From positions 372,001-436,000 of the forward strand of contig NZ_JAHUXH010000003.1 in NCBI RefSeq assembly GCF_019219825.1: a stretch of DNA of 64,000 nt. Reading direction: 5' to 3'. The translations under genes were made by a program, and so were the position numbers. Shown here one piece after another: positions 43,370-52,610 of this stretch. The notes beneath the pieces are model-generated. The model did not search any database and was not told the origin of the DNA. It saw only the letters and a program-made list of their open reading frames with translations. How positions within the stretch are numbered: position 1 is the first letter of the stretch; each line of letters begins with the position of its first letter. Origin of the DNA: Streptomyces sp. TRM70350. GTDB lineage: Bacteria; Actinomycetota; Actinomycetes; Streptomycetales; Streptomycetaceae.

Positions 43370-44896
43370 GTGACTTCGCCTGCATCGACGGACAGTGTTC
43401 CGCCCCAGTTCAGCGCGGGGCCGCGCCCCGCCCTGGGTCCGGCCGCCGACGAGGGACTGGCGCGGCGGCTGCGCGCGCTCGCCTGCACCGCGCCGTTGCA
43501 CGACCTCGACGCGCGCAAGGCCAACCTCGCGGGTGAGTACTCGGTCTACGGCATGGCGGAGGTCGCCCTCGCGGCGATCGACCTCGTCACCCTGAACATG
43601 GACTTCGACACCGGTGCCGACCACGACCAGGTCGTGGCCCGGCTCGTCCCGCGCATCGCGGCGCAGGCCCCCCAGCGTCCGGCCGCCGAGCACGAGCGGG
43701 TCGCGCGCTGGGTGCTGGAGAACCTCATCAACGTCGGCAGCGTGGACCGTGGATTCCGGGCGGTTTACGGCACGTTCGCACCGGATGGGACATATGTCCG
43801 GCGGGACTACGACTTCAAGCTGATCGAGGAGGTGCCGGGACCCGGCGGCAGCGTCTACCTCCGCACGACCGACGAGGCGGTGAACGTCCTCGTCGGCGCC
43901 CTCGACACCGATGTCACCAGCGCCCAGATCGCCGCCGAGGTCAAGCTTGAGGTCCTGATCAACCGCGGTCGGCTCGCGGACGCCCAACTGGCGGCCGAGC
44001 AGGCCCGCTACCGGACCGTGCAGTACTCGGAGACGCTCCGCCGGGCCCTGGAGGCCACCCGGCGCAACGTCCGCGCGGTGGACTGGCTCAGCACCGTGCC
44101 CGACATGATCGCCGAGGCGCTGGACCACGTCGCCGACCGGTACCGGCACGAGAACGCCATCCTCACCAACATCCGCAAGGCGCGCGACGAGTCCGAGGAC
44201 CCCGAGCACAAGCGGCGGGCCGCCGAGCTGGTCGACATCGTCAAGGACTGCATCCGGCGCCACACACAGTTGCAGTCGCGACTGCTGGAGGCCGGGCCGC
44301 TGTTCCGCGCAGAACAGGACCGGCAGGCCTTCGCGACGCCGATGTCCATGGCGGGGATAGATCTGTACGGGCACCTGGTGGCGCCCGTGCTGCCGCTGCC
44401 GCTTCAGCAGGCGATCCGTGTCACGGACGCCTTCTTCGCGCGCGGGACCGGACTGCGCACGCCGGTGTCCGTCCGGGTCGGGGACCTGGTCGACATACTG
44501 CTGACCCCGCCGGTGGAGCGGGAGCACCTCGGGGCGGAGATGCCGGAGCCGGATCTGATCGCCACGCCGGACGACAGCCGGTTCAGCGAGGAGCAGTTGG
44601 CCGCGGCGAACGCGCTGCTGGACCTGCCGCCGGACGCGCCACGGCGCCTGTCGGGCCTGCTGGCCGAGGCCCGTCGGATCGATCCCGACCTGCCGTATCT
44701 GGTGGCGTTGATGGCGGTCCACGCGGCGAGTCCGCCGGTGGGGACGGCCTATCGGCAGGGAGAGGAGAAGCTGTTGTTCTCCGTGGACGACGGGACGGAG
44801 CTCGACGATCCCGAGTTCGGCGGGGCCGACCTGATCGTCGGCACGGCACTGCTGGACGCGGCGGGAATGACGGCGGACCGGACGGAGCCCGCGTGA
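43370..44896 (+). CDS. MksF/JetA-like subunit of an SMC complex (putative kleisin)
   Basis: A 508-residue, largely helical protein. A winged-helix-like N-terminus (residues ~20-140) is followed by a long helical middle (YRTVQYSETLRRALEATRRNVRAVDWLS; RHENAILTNIRKARDESEDPEHKRRA) and a second C-terminal winged-helix-like part. Size, helix pattern and operon order (this gene, a ~290-residue protein, then an SMC-like ATPase) match the kleisin gene of MksBEF and Wadjet loci. No catalytic motif is visible. I infer the role from context; sequence similarity is not directly demonstrable here. Confidence 0.7.
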   Translation: MTSPASTDSVPPQFSAGPRPALGPAADEGLARRLRALACTAPLHDLDARKANLAGEYSVYGMAEVALAAIDLVTLNMDFDTGADHDQVVARLVPRIAAQAPQRPAAEHERVARWVLENLINVGSVDRGFRAVYGTFAPDGTYVRRDYDFKLIEEVPGPGGSVYLRTTDEAVNVLVGALDTDVTSAQIAAEVKLEVLINRGRLADAQLAAEQARYRTVQYSETLRRALEATRRNVRAVDWLSTVPDMIAEALDHVADRYRHENAILTNIRKARDESEDPEHKRRAAELVDIVKDCIRRHTQLQSRLLEAGPLFRAEQDRQAFATPMSMAGIDLYGHLVAPVLPLPLQQAIRVTDAFFARGTGLRTPVSVRVGDLVDILLTPPVEREHLGAEMPEPDLIATPDDSRFSEEQLAAANALLDLPPDAPRRLSGLLAEARRIDPDLPYLVALMAVHAASPPVGTAYRQGEEKLLFSVDDGTELDDPEFGGADLIVGTALLDAAGMTADRTEPA

Positions 44897-44918
44897 TGAT
44901 GTCTGAGGAGTTGCAGTC

Positions 44919-45791
44919 GTGAGCGAGCACGTTGAGCCGGAGCGCGCCGGGACGCCGGGGAGCGCCGCCGTCACCCCCGCCGACGCCGCCGACGCGGCTC
45001 GGCTCGTCGCGTTCGGATTGCAGCCCAAGCTGCTGCCCGCGCGCGATCAGGAGTACGCCGATCTGCTGCGGCGCTACCGGGAGGACCCGGCGTTCGCGCG
45101 GCTCGCGGACGCCGTGGCCGCCGGGCTGGGCCTGATCGTGCTGGAGGTGTCCCCGCGCGCGGGGATGGCCGTGACCGCCGCCGAGGACTCCGTGTTCGCC
45201 GTCCGGATGGGCGACTACGCGCGGCGTACGGCCGCCGACTCCGGCGACCGGTTCCTGCACGGGCTCGCGCATCTCGCCGTCGCCGCCATGGCGTTCCCGC
45301 GCCCCGAGGACCTCGCCGACGACGGGTACATCGGCCGCGTGACGGTCAACGGCGTCGACGCCTTCGTCCGGCAGGCCTGCCGACGGCTGGAGGAGCGGGC
45401 CGCCGAGCAGGGGGAGAACACCGACCCCGCGACCGACGCGCCCGGGCTGGAGGCCGCCTGGCGGATCTGGGTGAGACGCAGCGCCACCGGTGCCACCAAG
45501 GACGCGCGCCGCCTCGCCGGGTCCACGACCGGCATCGTCGGCAAGGCCGTGGCCTTCCTCACCGACTCCGGGTTCCTGCAGCGGACGGGGGACGACAACG
45601 GCGGCACCTATCGGACGACCGCCCGCTACCAGCTCCAGGTGCGGGACATGGCCGGAAGCGCGGCCATGGCCGAGCTGCTGGAGCTGGGGGTCGTCCCGGT
45701 GACCGACGGCACGCCGACGCTGCTGCCCCCGGAGGACGGCGACGACCTGGAGCTGGTGGCCGACGCCGGACTGCCGTTCCACTCCGCCTGA
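44919..45791 (+). CDS. MksE/JetB-like subunit of an SMC complex (putative KITE protein)
   Basis: A 290-residue protein. Residues ~40-100 contain a winged-helix-like region with a beta-hairpin wing (LGLIVLEVSPRAGMAVTAAEDSVFAVRM), typical of KITE-type subunits. A second helical domain (~105-260) includes GSTTGIVGKAVAFLTDSGFLQRTGDDNGGTYRTT, also wing-like. It sits 22 bases after the kleisin-like gene and 56 bases before the ATPase. Function inferred from operon position: it would bind the kleisin and modulate loading on DNA. Confidence 0.7.
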   Translation: MSEHVEPERAGTPGSAAVTPADAADAARLVAFGLQPKLLPARDQEYADLLRRYREDPAFARLADAVAAGLGLIVLEVSPRAGMAVTAAEDSVFAVRMGDYARRTAADSGDRFLHGLAHLAVAAMAFPRPEDLADDGYIGRVTVNGVDAFVRQACRRLEERAAEQGENTDPATDAPGLEAAWRIWVRRSATGATKDARRLAGSTTGIVGKAVAFLTDSGFLQRTGDDNGGTYRTTARYQLQVRDMAGSAAMAELLELGVVPVTDGTPTLLPPEDGDDLELVADAGLPFHSA

Positions 45792-45847
45792 AGCCGCACC
45801 CCGCGCCTGAACTTCCCTGACCTGCCGAAGACTTACGAGAGTCCGCC

Positions 45848-48800
45848 ATGTACGAGCTGTCCCGGGTCCGCCTCTACTCCATCGGGCCCGCCGGTGCACG
45901 CTACGCCGACACCGTGCTTGACCTGCGCGGTGTCGGCGAGCCCGTGCCCGATCCCGCGCCGACGCAGGCGGAGTTCTTCGAGGAGGAGCCGGTCGGCCCG
46001 CCGCGCCGGCCCGCGCCCGCCGGGGTGCTCTTCCTGGAGAACGGCGGCGGCAAGTCCGTGCTGCTCAAGCTGATCTTCTCGGTGATGCTGCCGGGACACC
46101 GCAACACGCTCGGCGGCGCCAGCTCCGGTGTGCTGCGCAAGTTCCTGCTCGCGGACGACTGCGGGCATGTCGCGCTGGAGTGGCAGCACGTGCTGACCGG
46201 CGAGTGCGTCGTCGTCGGCAAGGTGAGCGAGTGGCGCGGGCGTCAGGTCTCCAACGACCCGCGGAAGTTCGCCGAGGCCTGGTACTCCTTCCGGCCCGGC
46301 CCCGGGCTGACCCTGGACAACCTGCCCGTCGCCGAGTCCACCGCCGTCCGGCCGCCCGTGGAGGGCCAGTCGGGCGCGCAGGGGCGGCGGCGCACCATGA
46401 AGGGCTTCCGGGACGCGCTCACCGAGGCGGGCAAGGCGTATCCGCACCTCGAAGTGCACTGGGAGGAGATCCACGAGCGCTGGACCGAGCACCTCGGCGA
46501 CCTCGGCCTCGACCCCGAACTCTTCCGCTACCAGCGGGAGATGAACGCCGACGAGGGTGAGGCCGCCGGTCTCTTCGCGGTGAAGAAGGACTCCGACTTC
46601 ACCGACCTGCTGCTGCGCGCGGTCACCGACACCCGGGACACCGACGGGCTCGCCGACCTCGTCAGCGGCTTCGGGAACAAGCTGGGGCGGCGCGCCGAGC
46701 TCATCGCCGAACGCGACTTCACCGCCGGGTCGGTCGACCTGCTCGGGCGGATCGTGGAGGCCGCCGAGGCACGGGCACGCGCGCGGGACATCCACGCCGG
46801 GGCCGAGCGGCGGACGCGCGCGCTGGCCCGGCGGCTGTCCGCGCGCGGAGCCCAGGAGCGCGTGCGAGCCGCCGACCTCGCCCAGCGGGTCACGGCCGCC
46901 GCCTACGCCGTGACCCACGCCGAGTCCGCGCGCCGGCGCAGCGCCCTGATCGCCGCCGAACTCGCCTACCGGCACGCCTCGTTGGCGCTCGCCGCGGCCG
47001 AGAAGTCGGCGGCCGCGCAGAAGCGTGAGCTGGCCGACGCACGCACCCTGCACGCGGCCTGGCAGGCCGCCGAGGCCGTACTGCGGCACCGCGCCGCCGC
47101 CGACCGGGTCGGGCGCGTGGCCGCCGCGATCCAGGAGGCCGAACGGGACGCGGCTCCCGCGCTCGCCGCGCGGACCAAGGCCGCCGTGGACCTCGTACGG
47201 GCCCTGCACGCGGCCGCGGAGCGCGCCGAGACGCTCGCGAACGAGGAGGAGGCGCGGTCCGCCGGACTCCAGGAGGTCAGCGACTCCGCGTACCGGGACT
47301 CCACCACCGCGGCCACCGAGGCGCAGCGGGCCCGCAGCGAGGCCGGGCACCTGCGGCAGCGCCTCACCGAGGTCCAGCAGGAGACCGCCGAGGCGGTGCG
47401 CGCGGGCTGGCTCGACGACAGCGCCCCCGACGCCGACCCGGCCCGAGCCGCCCTCGCCGCCAGCGACGCGGAGAAGTCGGCGGTGGCCGCCTGGGACACG
47501 GCCCGTGAGGCGTCCCACCGGGCGAGCGAGCAGGCGCGCGAGGCGGCGTCCGCCGAGTCCCGGGCCGAACTGACGGCGGCCCGCGCGGCGGACGCGGCGA
47601 CCGCGGCGGAGCGGGCGTACGACGCCGAGCGGCGGACCGCCGAGGCGCTGGCGGCGGAGGAACGGCTGGCGGAGCTGCTCAGCCTGCCAGTTGCCTCCGG
47701 CGCAGCGGCGTCCGGTGGCGTGCCCGGGCCGCGAGCGGGTGCCGACGGCACGAGCGGAGCCGGGTCCGGACGACCCGGCTCCGGGGATGCTGTGCCCGTC
47801 GCCGGGTCCGGCCGGGGCGGTGCCTCGGCGGCGGACGCGGCCGACGGCGCGGCCGGGCGAGGAGCGGGCGCGGACTCCGCATCCCGGTCGCTCCGCCCGC
47901 GTCATGGCACCTCCAGGACCCCGCGCGCTGTCGCCGAAGGCCCCCTCACCCCCGAGGAACTCGACCGCTTCGCCGACGAACTGCGCGAGCTGCTCGACGA
48001 CGCCGTCTCCTCGGCCGAGCGTCAGCTTTTCGAGCTGCGCACCGCCGCCGCCGACGACGCCCGCATCCTGGGCGCGCTCGGTGACGGGGGCCTGCTGCCG
48101 CCCGGCCCGGACGTGCTGGCGACCGTGGAGTTCCTCGGCGAGCACGGCATCCCGGCCCTGCCCGGCTGGCGCTACCTCGCGCAGGCCGTCGCCCCCGCCG
48201 ACCACGCGCGCGTACTGGCCGCCCGGCCCGAGCTGGTGGACGGCGTCATCATCACCGACCCGGCCTCGCACGCACGCGCGCGGGAGGCGCTCAGCGACGC
48301 AGCCCTGCTGCCCCGGTCCGCCGTGGCCGTCGGCACGGCCGCCGCCCTGCTCGCGCCCACCCCGGCCCCGGAGGCGGAAAGCGGCGCGGACGTCTTCCTC
48401 GTACCGCCGAACCCGGCCATGCACGACGAGCACGCCGCCGACGAGGAACGGCAGGCGCTGCGCGCGCGGGCGACCGAGCGGGACGAGGAGATCCGCACCC
48501 TCGCGGCCCGGCTCGGCAAGGACCGCGAGCTGGCTGCGCGGCTCGCCTCGTGGCGCACCGGCTGTCCGGCCGGGCGGCTGGTGGAGCTGGCGCACACCGC
48601 GCGGGAGGCGCGCGCGTTCGCCGAGGACGCCGAGGCCGAGCTGGCCGAGGCGCGGACCGTGCGGGCCGAGGCCGAGGAAGCCGCCGCCGAGGCCGCGCAG
48701 GTGCGTGAGGAGCGGCAGGAGGCCGCGCAGAAGGCCCGGCGCTCCGCCGACGCCCTCGCCGGGCTCGCCTTCCGGCTGCGCGAACGCGCCGGCTGGCAGG

Positions 48801-50659
48801 TCAAGCTGCGGGAACTCGCCGACGAGGCCACCGAGTCCGAGGCTCTCGCCCAGGCCTGCCTGGAACGGGCCCGCGCCGCCGACGAGGACCGGCGCGCCGC
48901 CCAGCGCGCCGCCGACGACGCCCGCCGCACCGCGCGTGCGCTGCGCGCCGAGCGCTCCGAGATCGCCGGCGCCCCCGACGACGTACCCGAAGACGACACG
49001 GACGCGCCCAAGGCGTCCCTGCCCGCCCTGCGGGAGGCGTACCGGGCGGCCTCCCAGGTGTACGAGAAGGTCGGCGTCGGCGCCGATCTGCGGGCCGAAC
49101 AGGCGCGGGCGGAGAGCGACGAGAGCGCGGCCCGCGCGGAGCTGGACCGGCTGAGCAACAAGGTCCGTACGCGCGCGGAGCAGCTGCTGCAGTTCCCCGA
49201 CGGGGCCGACGGGCCGTCCCGGCAGGCCGCCGCCGCGCGCGCGGAGGAGCTGGTGCAGCTGCTGGAGACCCGGATGTCCAGCGCGAGCGAGCAGCTCGGC
49301 CGGCTGCGCGGCGAGGCCGAACGGCACGCGCCCGAGGAGGGCGACGCGCACACCGAGCTGCCCGAGGAACTCCAGCCGCGCGACGCCGAGCACGCCCAGG
49401 CGCTGCTGCGCACGGCGACCGCCGAACTCGCGTCCCGCACCGAGGCGTTGACCCAGGCCCGCGAGGCGCACGCCGAGCTGCTCGACGCGCACCGCGCCGC
49501 CGAGGACGCGGCGAGCGGCTTCGACGAGATCGCCGCGCTGCTGCGCGACCTGCTGCGCGAGCACGCCGCGGAGGAGGAGCACGAGGCGCCGGAGCCGTAT
49601 CCGGGCAGCCTGGAGGACGCCCGGCAGTCCGCCGCCGAAGCCCGCCGCTCGCTGCGCGGCTGCGCCGCGGACCTGTCCGCCGCCGAGGCCGCCGTGCGCG
49701 AGGCGAGCGACATTCTCGTACGGCACGCCAACTCCACCCGCTACGAGCAGGTACGCACCCCCGCCCGCCAGCAGATCCGCGAGCTTCCCGCGTCCGCGCT
49801 GCCCGAGCACGCGCAGAAATGGGCCGACGCCTTCGCGCCCCGGCTTCGGGTCCTCACCGATGAGTTGGCGCAGCTGGAGCGCAACCGGGACTCGATCGTG
49901 GACCGGCTCCGCGGGCTCGTCGAGTCGGCTTTGGCCACGCTCCGGTCCGCCCAGCGGCTCTCCCGTCTTCCGGAAGGCCTCGGCGAGTGGTCCGGGCAGG
50001 AGTTCCTGCGGATCCGCTTCGAGGAACCCGACCAGGCCACCCTCACCGAACGGCTCGGCGAGGTCGTCGACGAGGCGACCCGGGCCGCCGTCAAGAAGAA
50101 CTCCGACCTGCGCCGCGACGGCATGTCCCTGCTGCTGCGCGGCGTGGCCGCCGCCCTTCAGCCCAAGGGCGTGGCCGTGGAGATCCTCAAGCCGGACGCC
50201 GTGCTGCGCGCCGAGCGCGTCCCCGTCGGGCAGATGGGCGACGTGTTCTCCGGCGGCCAGCTGCTCACCGCGGCCATCGCCCTGTACTGCACGATGGCCG
50301 CGCTCCGCTCCAACGACCGGGGCCGCGCCAAGCACCGGCACGCCGGCACCCTCTTCCTCGACAACCCCATCGGCCGCGCCAACGCGACGTACCTGCTGGA
50401 ACTCCAGCGGGCGGTGTCGGACGCGCTGGGCGTGCAGCTCCTGTACACCACGGGCCTGTTCGACACGACCGCTCTGGCCGAGTTCCCGCTGGTCATCCGC
50501 CTGCGCAACGACGCCGACCTGCGGGCGGGCCTGAAGTACATCAGCGTGGAGGAACACCTGAGGCCGGGGTTGCCGCAGCAGCCCCAGGCCGGGGAGGCGG
50601 TGCACAGCGAGATCACGGCGACCCGGTTGTTCAAACGGCCGACACCGACAGCGCCCTGA
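45848..50659 (+). CDS. Large SMC-like ATPase (MksB/JetC-like)
   Basis: A 1603-residue protein with split ATPase halves. The N-terminal head has the P-loop ENGGGKS (Lys69). Two Ala/Glu/Arg-rich coiled-coil arms follow (~290-610 and ~860-1400). Between them is a disordered Gly/Ala/Ser insert (~614-697) and a compact hinge-like domain (~700-850; GVIITDPASHARAREALSDAALL). The C-terminal head has the ABC signature SGGQ (1468-1471) and Walker B LFLDNPIGRAN (Asp1505). The usual catalytic Glu after the Asp is Asn1506. This is the motor of a MukB/MksB/JetC-type complex that extrudes or compacts DNA. No nuclease gene follows. Confidence 0.88.
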   Translation: MYELSRVRLYSIGPAGARYADTVLDLRGVGEPVPDPAPTQAEFFEEEPVGPPRRPAPAGVLFLENGGGKSVLLKLIFSVMLPGHRNTLGGASSGVLRKFLLADDCGHVALEWQHVLTGECVVVGKVSEWRGRQVSNDPRKFAEAWYSFRPGPGLTLDNLPVAESTAVRPPVEGQSGAQGRRRTMKGFRDALTEAGKAYPHLEVHWEEIHERWTEHLGDLGLDPELFRYQREMNADEGEAAGLFAVKKDSDFTDLLLRAVTDTRDTDGLADLVSGFGNKLGRRAELIAERDFTAGSVDLLGRIVEAAEARARARDIHAGAERRTRALARRLSARGAQERVRAADLAQRVTAAAYAVTHAESARRRSALIAAELAYRHASLALAAAEKSAAAQKRELADARTLHAAWQAAEAVLRHRAAADRVGRVAAAIQEAERDAAPALAARTKAAVDLVRALHAAAERAETLANEEEARSAGLQEVSDSAYRDSTTAATEAQRARSEAGHLRQRLTEVQQETAEAVRAGWLDDSAPDADPARAALAASDAEKSAVAAWDTAREASHRASEQAREAASAESRAELTAARAADAATAAERAYDAERRTAEALAAEERLAELLSLPVASGAAASGGVPGPRAGADGTSGAGSGRPGSGDAVPVAGSGRGGASAADAADGAAGRGAGADSASRSLRPRHGTSRTPRAVAEGPLTPEELDRFADELRELLDDAVSSAERQLFELRTAAADDARILGALGDGGLLPPGPDVLATVEFLGEHGIPALPGWRYLAQAVAPADHARVLAARPELVDGVIITDPASHARAREALSDAALLPRSAVAVGTAAALLAPTPAPEAESGADVFLVPPNPAMHDEHAADEERQALRARATERDEEIRTLAARLGKDRELAARLASWRTGCPAGRLVELAHTAREARAFAEDAEAELAEARTVRAEAEEAAAEAAQVREERQEAAQKARRSADALAGLAFRLRERAGWQVKLRELADEATESEALAQACLERARAADEDRRAAQRAADDARRTARALRAERSEIAGAPDDVPEDDTDAPKASLPALREAYRAASQVYEKVGVGADLRAEQARAESDESAARAELDRLSNKVRTRAEQLLQFPDGADGPSRQAAAARAEELVQLLETRMSSASEQLGRLRGEAERHAPEEGDAHTELPEELQPRDAEHAQALLRTATAELASRTEALTQAREAHAELLDAHRAAEDAASGFDEIAALLRDLLREHAAEEEHEAPEPYPGSLEDARQSAAEARRSLRGCAADLSAAEAAVREASDILVRHANSTRYEQVRTPARQQIRELPASALPEHAQKWADAFAPRLRVLTDELAQLERNRDSIVDRLRGLVESALATLRSAQRLSRLPEGLGEWSGQEFLRIRFEEPDQATLTERLGEVVDEATRAAVKKNSDLRRDGMSLLLRGVAAALQPKGVAVEILKPDAVLRAERVPVGQMGDVFSGGQLLTAAIALYCTMAALRSNDRGRAKHRHAGTLFLDNPIGRANATYLLELQRAVSDALGVQLLYTTGLFDTTALAEFPLVIRLRNDADLRAGLKYISVEEHLRPGLPQQPQAGEAVHSEITATRLFKRPTPTAP

Positions 50660-50744
50660 GGGGCGCGGGGCGGTATCGATGCACCACGACGTCGAAGCCC
50701 AGCTCGCGCAGATGCGCGGCGGGCCGGACGGCCGGACAGCATCA

Positions 50745-51072
50745 GCAGCTTCGGCGAGCGTGGTCGGACACCGTACGGTCGATGGTCTCCGGGGTGGTGA
50801 CCTCGCCCTTGCGGAAGAAGGCGACCTTGGCGCCGAGGCCGGGGCCGTCGATGGCGAGGAAGCCGTACACCTGGAGCCCCTTGGCGTCCTCTCAGGTGTA
50901 GATGGGATGGCGCTCCGGGAGGAAGGGCTCGATGCCGCCCTTCGGCTCCAACCAGTACATGACCTGCCGCTCGATCGTGAACGGCACCCGAAGGCCGGTG
51001 AGCAGCCGCGGCGCCCACGCGCTCGGGCAGATCACCAGCTGCCCGGCCGTGTAGGTGTTCTCGGTCTCGACG
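50745..51072 (-). pseudogene. N-methyltryptophan oxidase-like (SolA) fragment
   Basis: On the minus strand a FAD amine-oxidase segment is readable: [19 protein letters not shown], then [30 protein letters not shown], then a TGA where a Trp is expected (50892-50894), then [16 protein letters not shown] and [20 protein letters not shown]. The N-terminal half, including the FAD-binding GxGxxG, and the C-terminus are missing, and a second stop follows. A clear dead remnant. Confidence 0.85.
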
Positions 51073-51512
51073 CTCGCCCTGCACGACGGGGTCCCGTGTG
51101 ACGACGGCTGCGTGACATCACTGCCGCACGTCGTCGCCGTCGGCGACGTCGCCCGGGTCGGCGGCTCCCGCGCCGAGCACTTGACCTCCGTGACGCAGCA
51201 GCCCCGCGTCGCCGTGGCCAACCTGCTCGCCGGGCGCACCGTCGAGACCGTGCGCTCCGTGCCGTACTTCTGGTCCGATCAGTACGGCGTACGTATCCAG
51301 TTCGCCGGTCACCGCCAGCACGGCGACACGGTGCGGATCGCCGAGGGGGGAACGCCACCGCACCGGACGGCGGCGGCTTCCGGGCGCTCTACGAGCGGGA
51401 GGGACGCACGACTGCCGTACTCGCGGTGGACCGTACACGGCCGTTCATGCGCGTACGACGTGAACTCGCACGCGGGGCGGGGAGGGTGGGGGTTTCCTCG
51501 GAGAGCTCTTGA
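51073..51512 (+). pseudogene. Ferredoxin reductase-like C-terminal fragment, frameshifted
   Basis: The plus strand encodes the C-terminal third of a FAD/NAD reductase: [21 protein letters not shown] (FAD-binding GD motif) and [18 protein letters not shown] frameshift at a run of six G (51345-51350) follows, and the protein continues in another frame as FRALYEREGRTTAVLAVDRTR and RVRRELARG to a TGA at 51512. The N-terminal two thirds are absent. It is divergent from and directly abuts the SolA fragment. Confidence 0.85.
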
Positions 51513-51535
51513 GCGCGTGACCTGTACCACCTTGG

Positions 51536-51557
51536 CCGGTCGGCCCAGCACGACCGG
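51536..51557 (-). terminator. Hairpin downstream of the membrane protein gene
   Basis: CCGGTCG (51536-51542) pairs with CGACCGG (51551-51557) over an 8-base loop, 16 bases after the stop of the minus-strand membrane protein gene. Confidence 0.5.
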
Positions 51558-51572
51558 TCCAGCCCAACCGGC

Positions 51573-52193
51573 TCAGGAATGCGACAACTGCCCAGCCCCG
51601 CCCTGCCCACGTATCCGCTCCTGTGCCCGCTCGGCGGCCCGTGCTTGCCGTCGGGCCCGGCGGCGTTCGCGGCGCAGCGCCCGCGCGGTGCTGCTCGGCA
51701 CCGACACCACGCCGTTGCGCTGGTTCCACACCTGACGTGTCACCCACACGTCGAGCACACTCCATGTGGCCACCACGGTGCTGGCGATACTGCTGAGCAC
51801 CATGGGGAAGGCCAGCCAGGACCCGGCCAGGGTGCACAGGAACGCCACCATCGCCTGTATCAACGTCACGGCGATGATGAGCACCGCCCGCACCGCCGCC
51901 GTCCGCACCGGATCCGGCAGCCGCCGCCGCTTCGCGGGCTCCTCGATCCACAACGGCCGGTAAAAGGGCCGCTCTTGGGACGCCTCCGGCTCAAAGGACC
52001 GTGCGGCGCCCTCGTTTGCTGCCGCCACTGCGGACCCAGAGTCCTCCTTGTTCTCTTCAGTCCCTGAGTGCCCGTCCGCCACTGTCAGCCCGCCCACCCG
52101 AATGTCACGATCCGGCGCCTCGGCGCCCCGCCGCGCCGTCATGTGTGCGACCGCACCTGTCCCGGGTGCCTCATGCCGCTCCGCCGTGCCCAT
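51573..52193 (-). CDS. Membrane protein of unknown function
   Basis: A 206-residue protein. A polar, acidic N-terminal ~95 residues is followed by two hydrophobic segments (TAAVRAVLIIAVTLIQAMVAFLCTLAGSW at ~105-133; FPMVLSSIASTVVATWSVLDVW at ~135-156). The tail is very basic (RALRRERRRARRQARAAERAQERIRG) and could lie on the inner face near nucleic acid or phospholipid. ATG 52193 is chosen; GTG codons at 52196 and 52211 are alternatives. It diverges from the conservon. No family recognised. Confidence 0.75.
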   Translation of the reverse strand: MGTAERHEAPGTGAVAHMTARRGAEAPDRDIRVGGLTVADGHSGTEENKEDSGSAVAAANEGAARSFEPEASQERPFYRPLWIEEPAKRRRLPDPVRTAAVRAVLIIAVTLIQAMVAFLCTLAGSWLAFPMVLSSIASTVVATWSVLDVWVTRQVWNQRNGVVSVPSSTARALRRERRRARRQARAAERAQERIRGQGGAGQLSHS

Positions 52194-52610
52194 CACCGTG
52201 TCACTCCCCACCGCCAGCAGACCGATCGCCCCAGTCCGAAGACCCGACTCCCCAGTGACTGCCCGGCTTGCGCTGTTTTACGCCGACCGGGTGCAGGATG
52301 CGGCTCCTGTGGCCGATTCTGCCCCCATTTCCTGTAGAGAAGGACGAACGGTGCGCCGCGAAGATTCCCAACGGGCGAAAATTTCCGGCCAAACACCCAG
52401 ACATGCTGACCGGGTCCGGCTTCGCGGGGGTCCCCGGATTCGAGGCGGCAATCTCCCCCAATGACCGGACAACTCCCCATGACCGCCAGGCGTACGGAAG
52501 CTCACCTTCCGGAAGTCCCTTCGAGTTACGGGTGCGTCGGTAGTAGGCTCGCGCCGTTTGTTGACGCACATGTGTACCCCCTGCCGGTGGGGGTCGAGCT
52601 GGGGGAGGCC
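52194..52610. other. 417-base divergent intergenic region upstream of the conservon
   Basis: This region holds promoters for the membrane protein and cvnA. TAGTAGGCT near 52541 is a plausible -10 for cvnA, and a GGGGGAGG ribosome site precedes ATG 52611. A 37-codon GTG frame at 52351-52464 is possible but unsupported. No other feature seen. Confidence 0.5.

Noticed and set aside
45833..50605. 1590-codon minus-strand open frame opposite the SMC-like gene
   Set aside because: The plus strand carries Walker A, signature and Walker B motifs; the minus frame has only repetitive Gly/Arg/Leu sequence.
52351..52464. 37-codon GTG-initiated ORF upstream of cvnA
   Set aside because: A purine-rich site precedes it, but the composition is unlike neighbouring genes and there is no independent support.
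50660..52610. Possible missing JetD/MksG nuclease downstream of the SMC-like operon
   Set aside because: I looked for TOPRIM or DUF2220-like motifs on both strands and found only oxidase and reductase remnants and a membrane protein.
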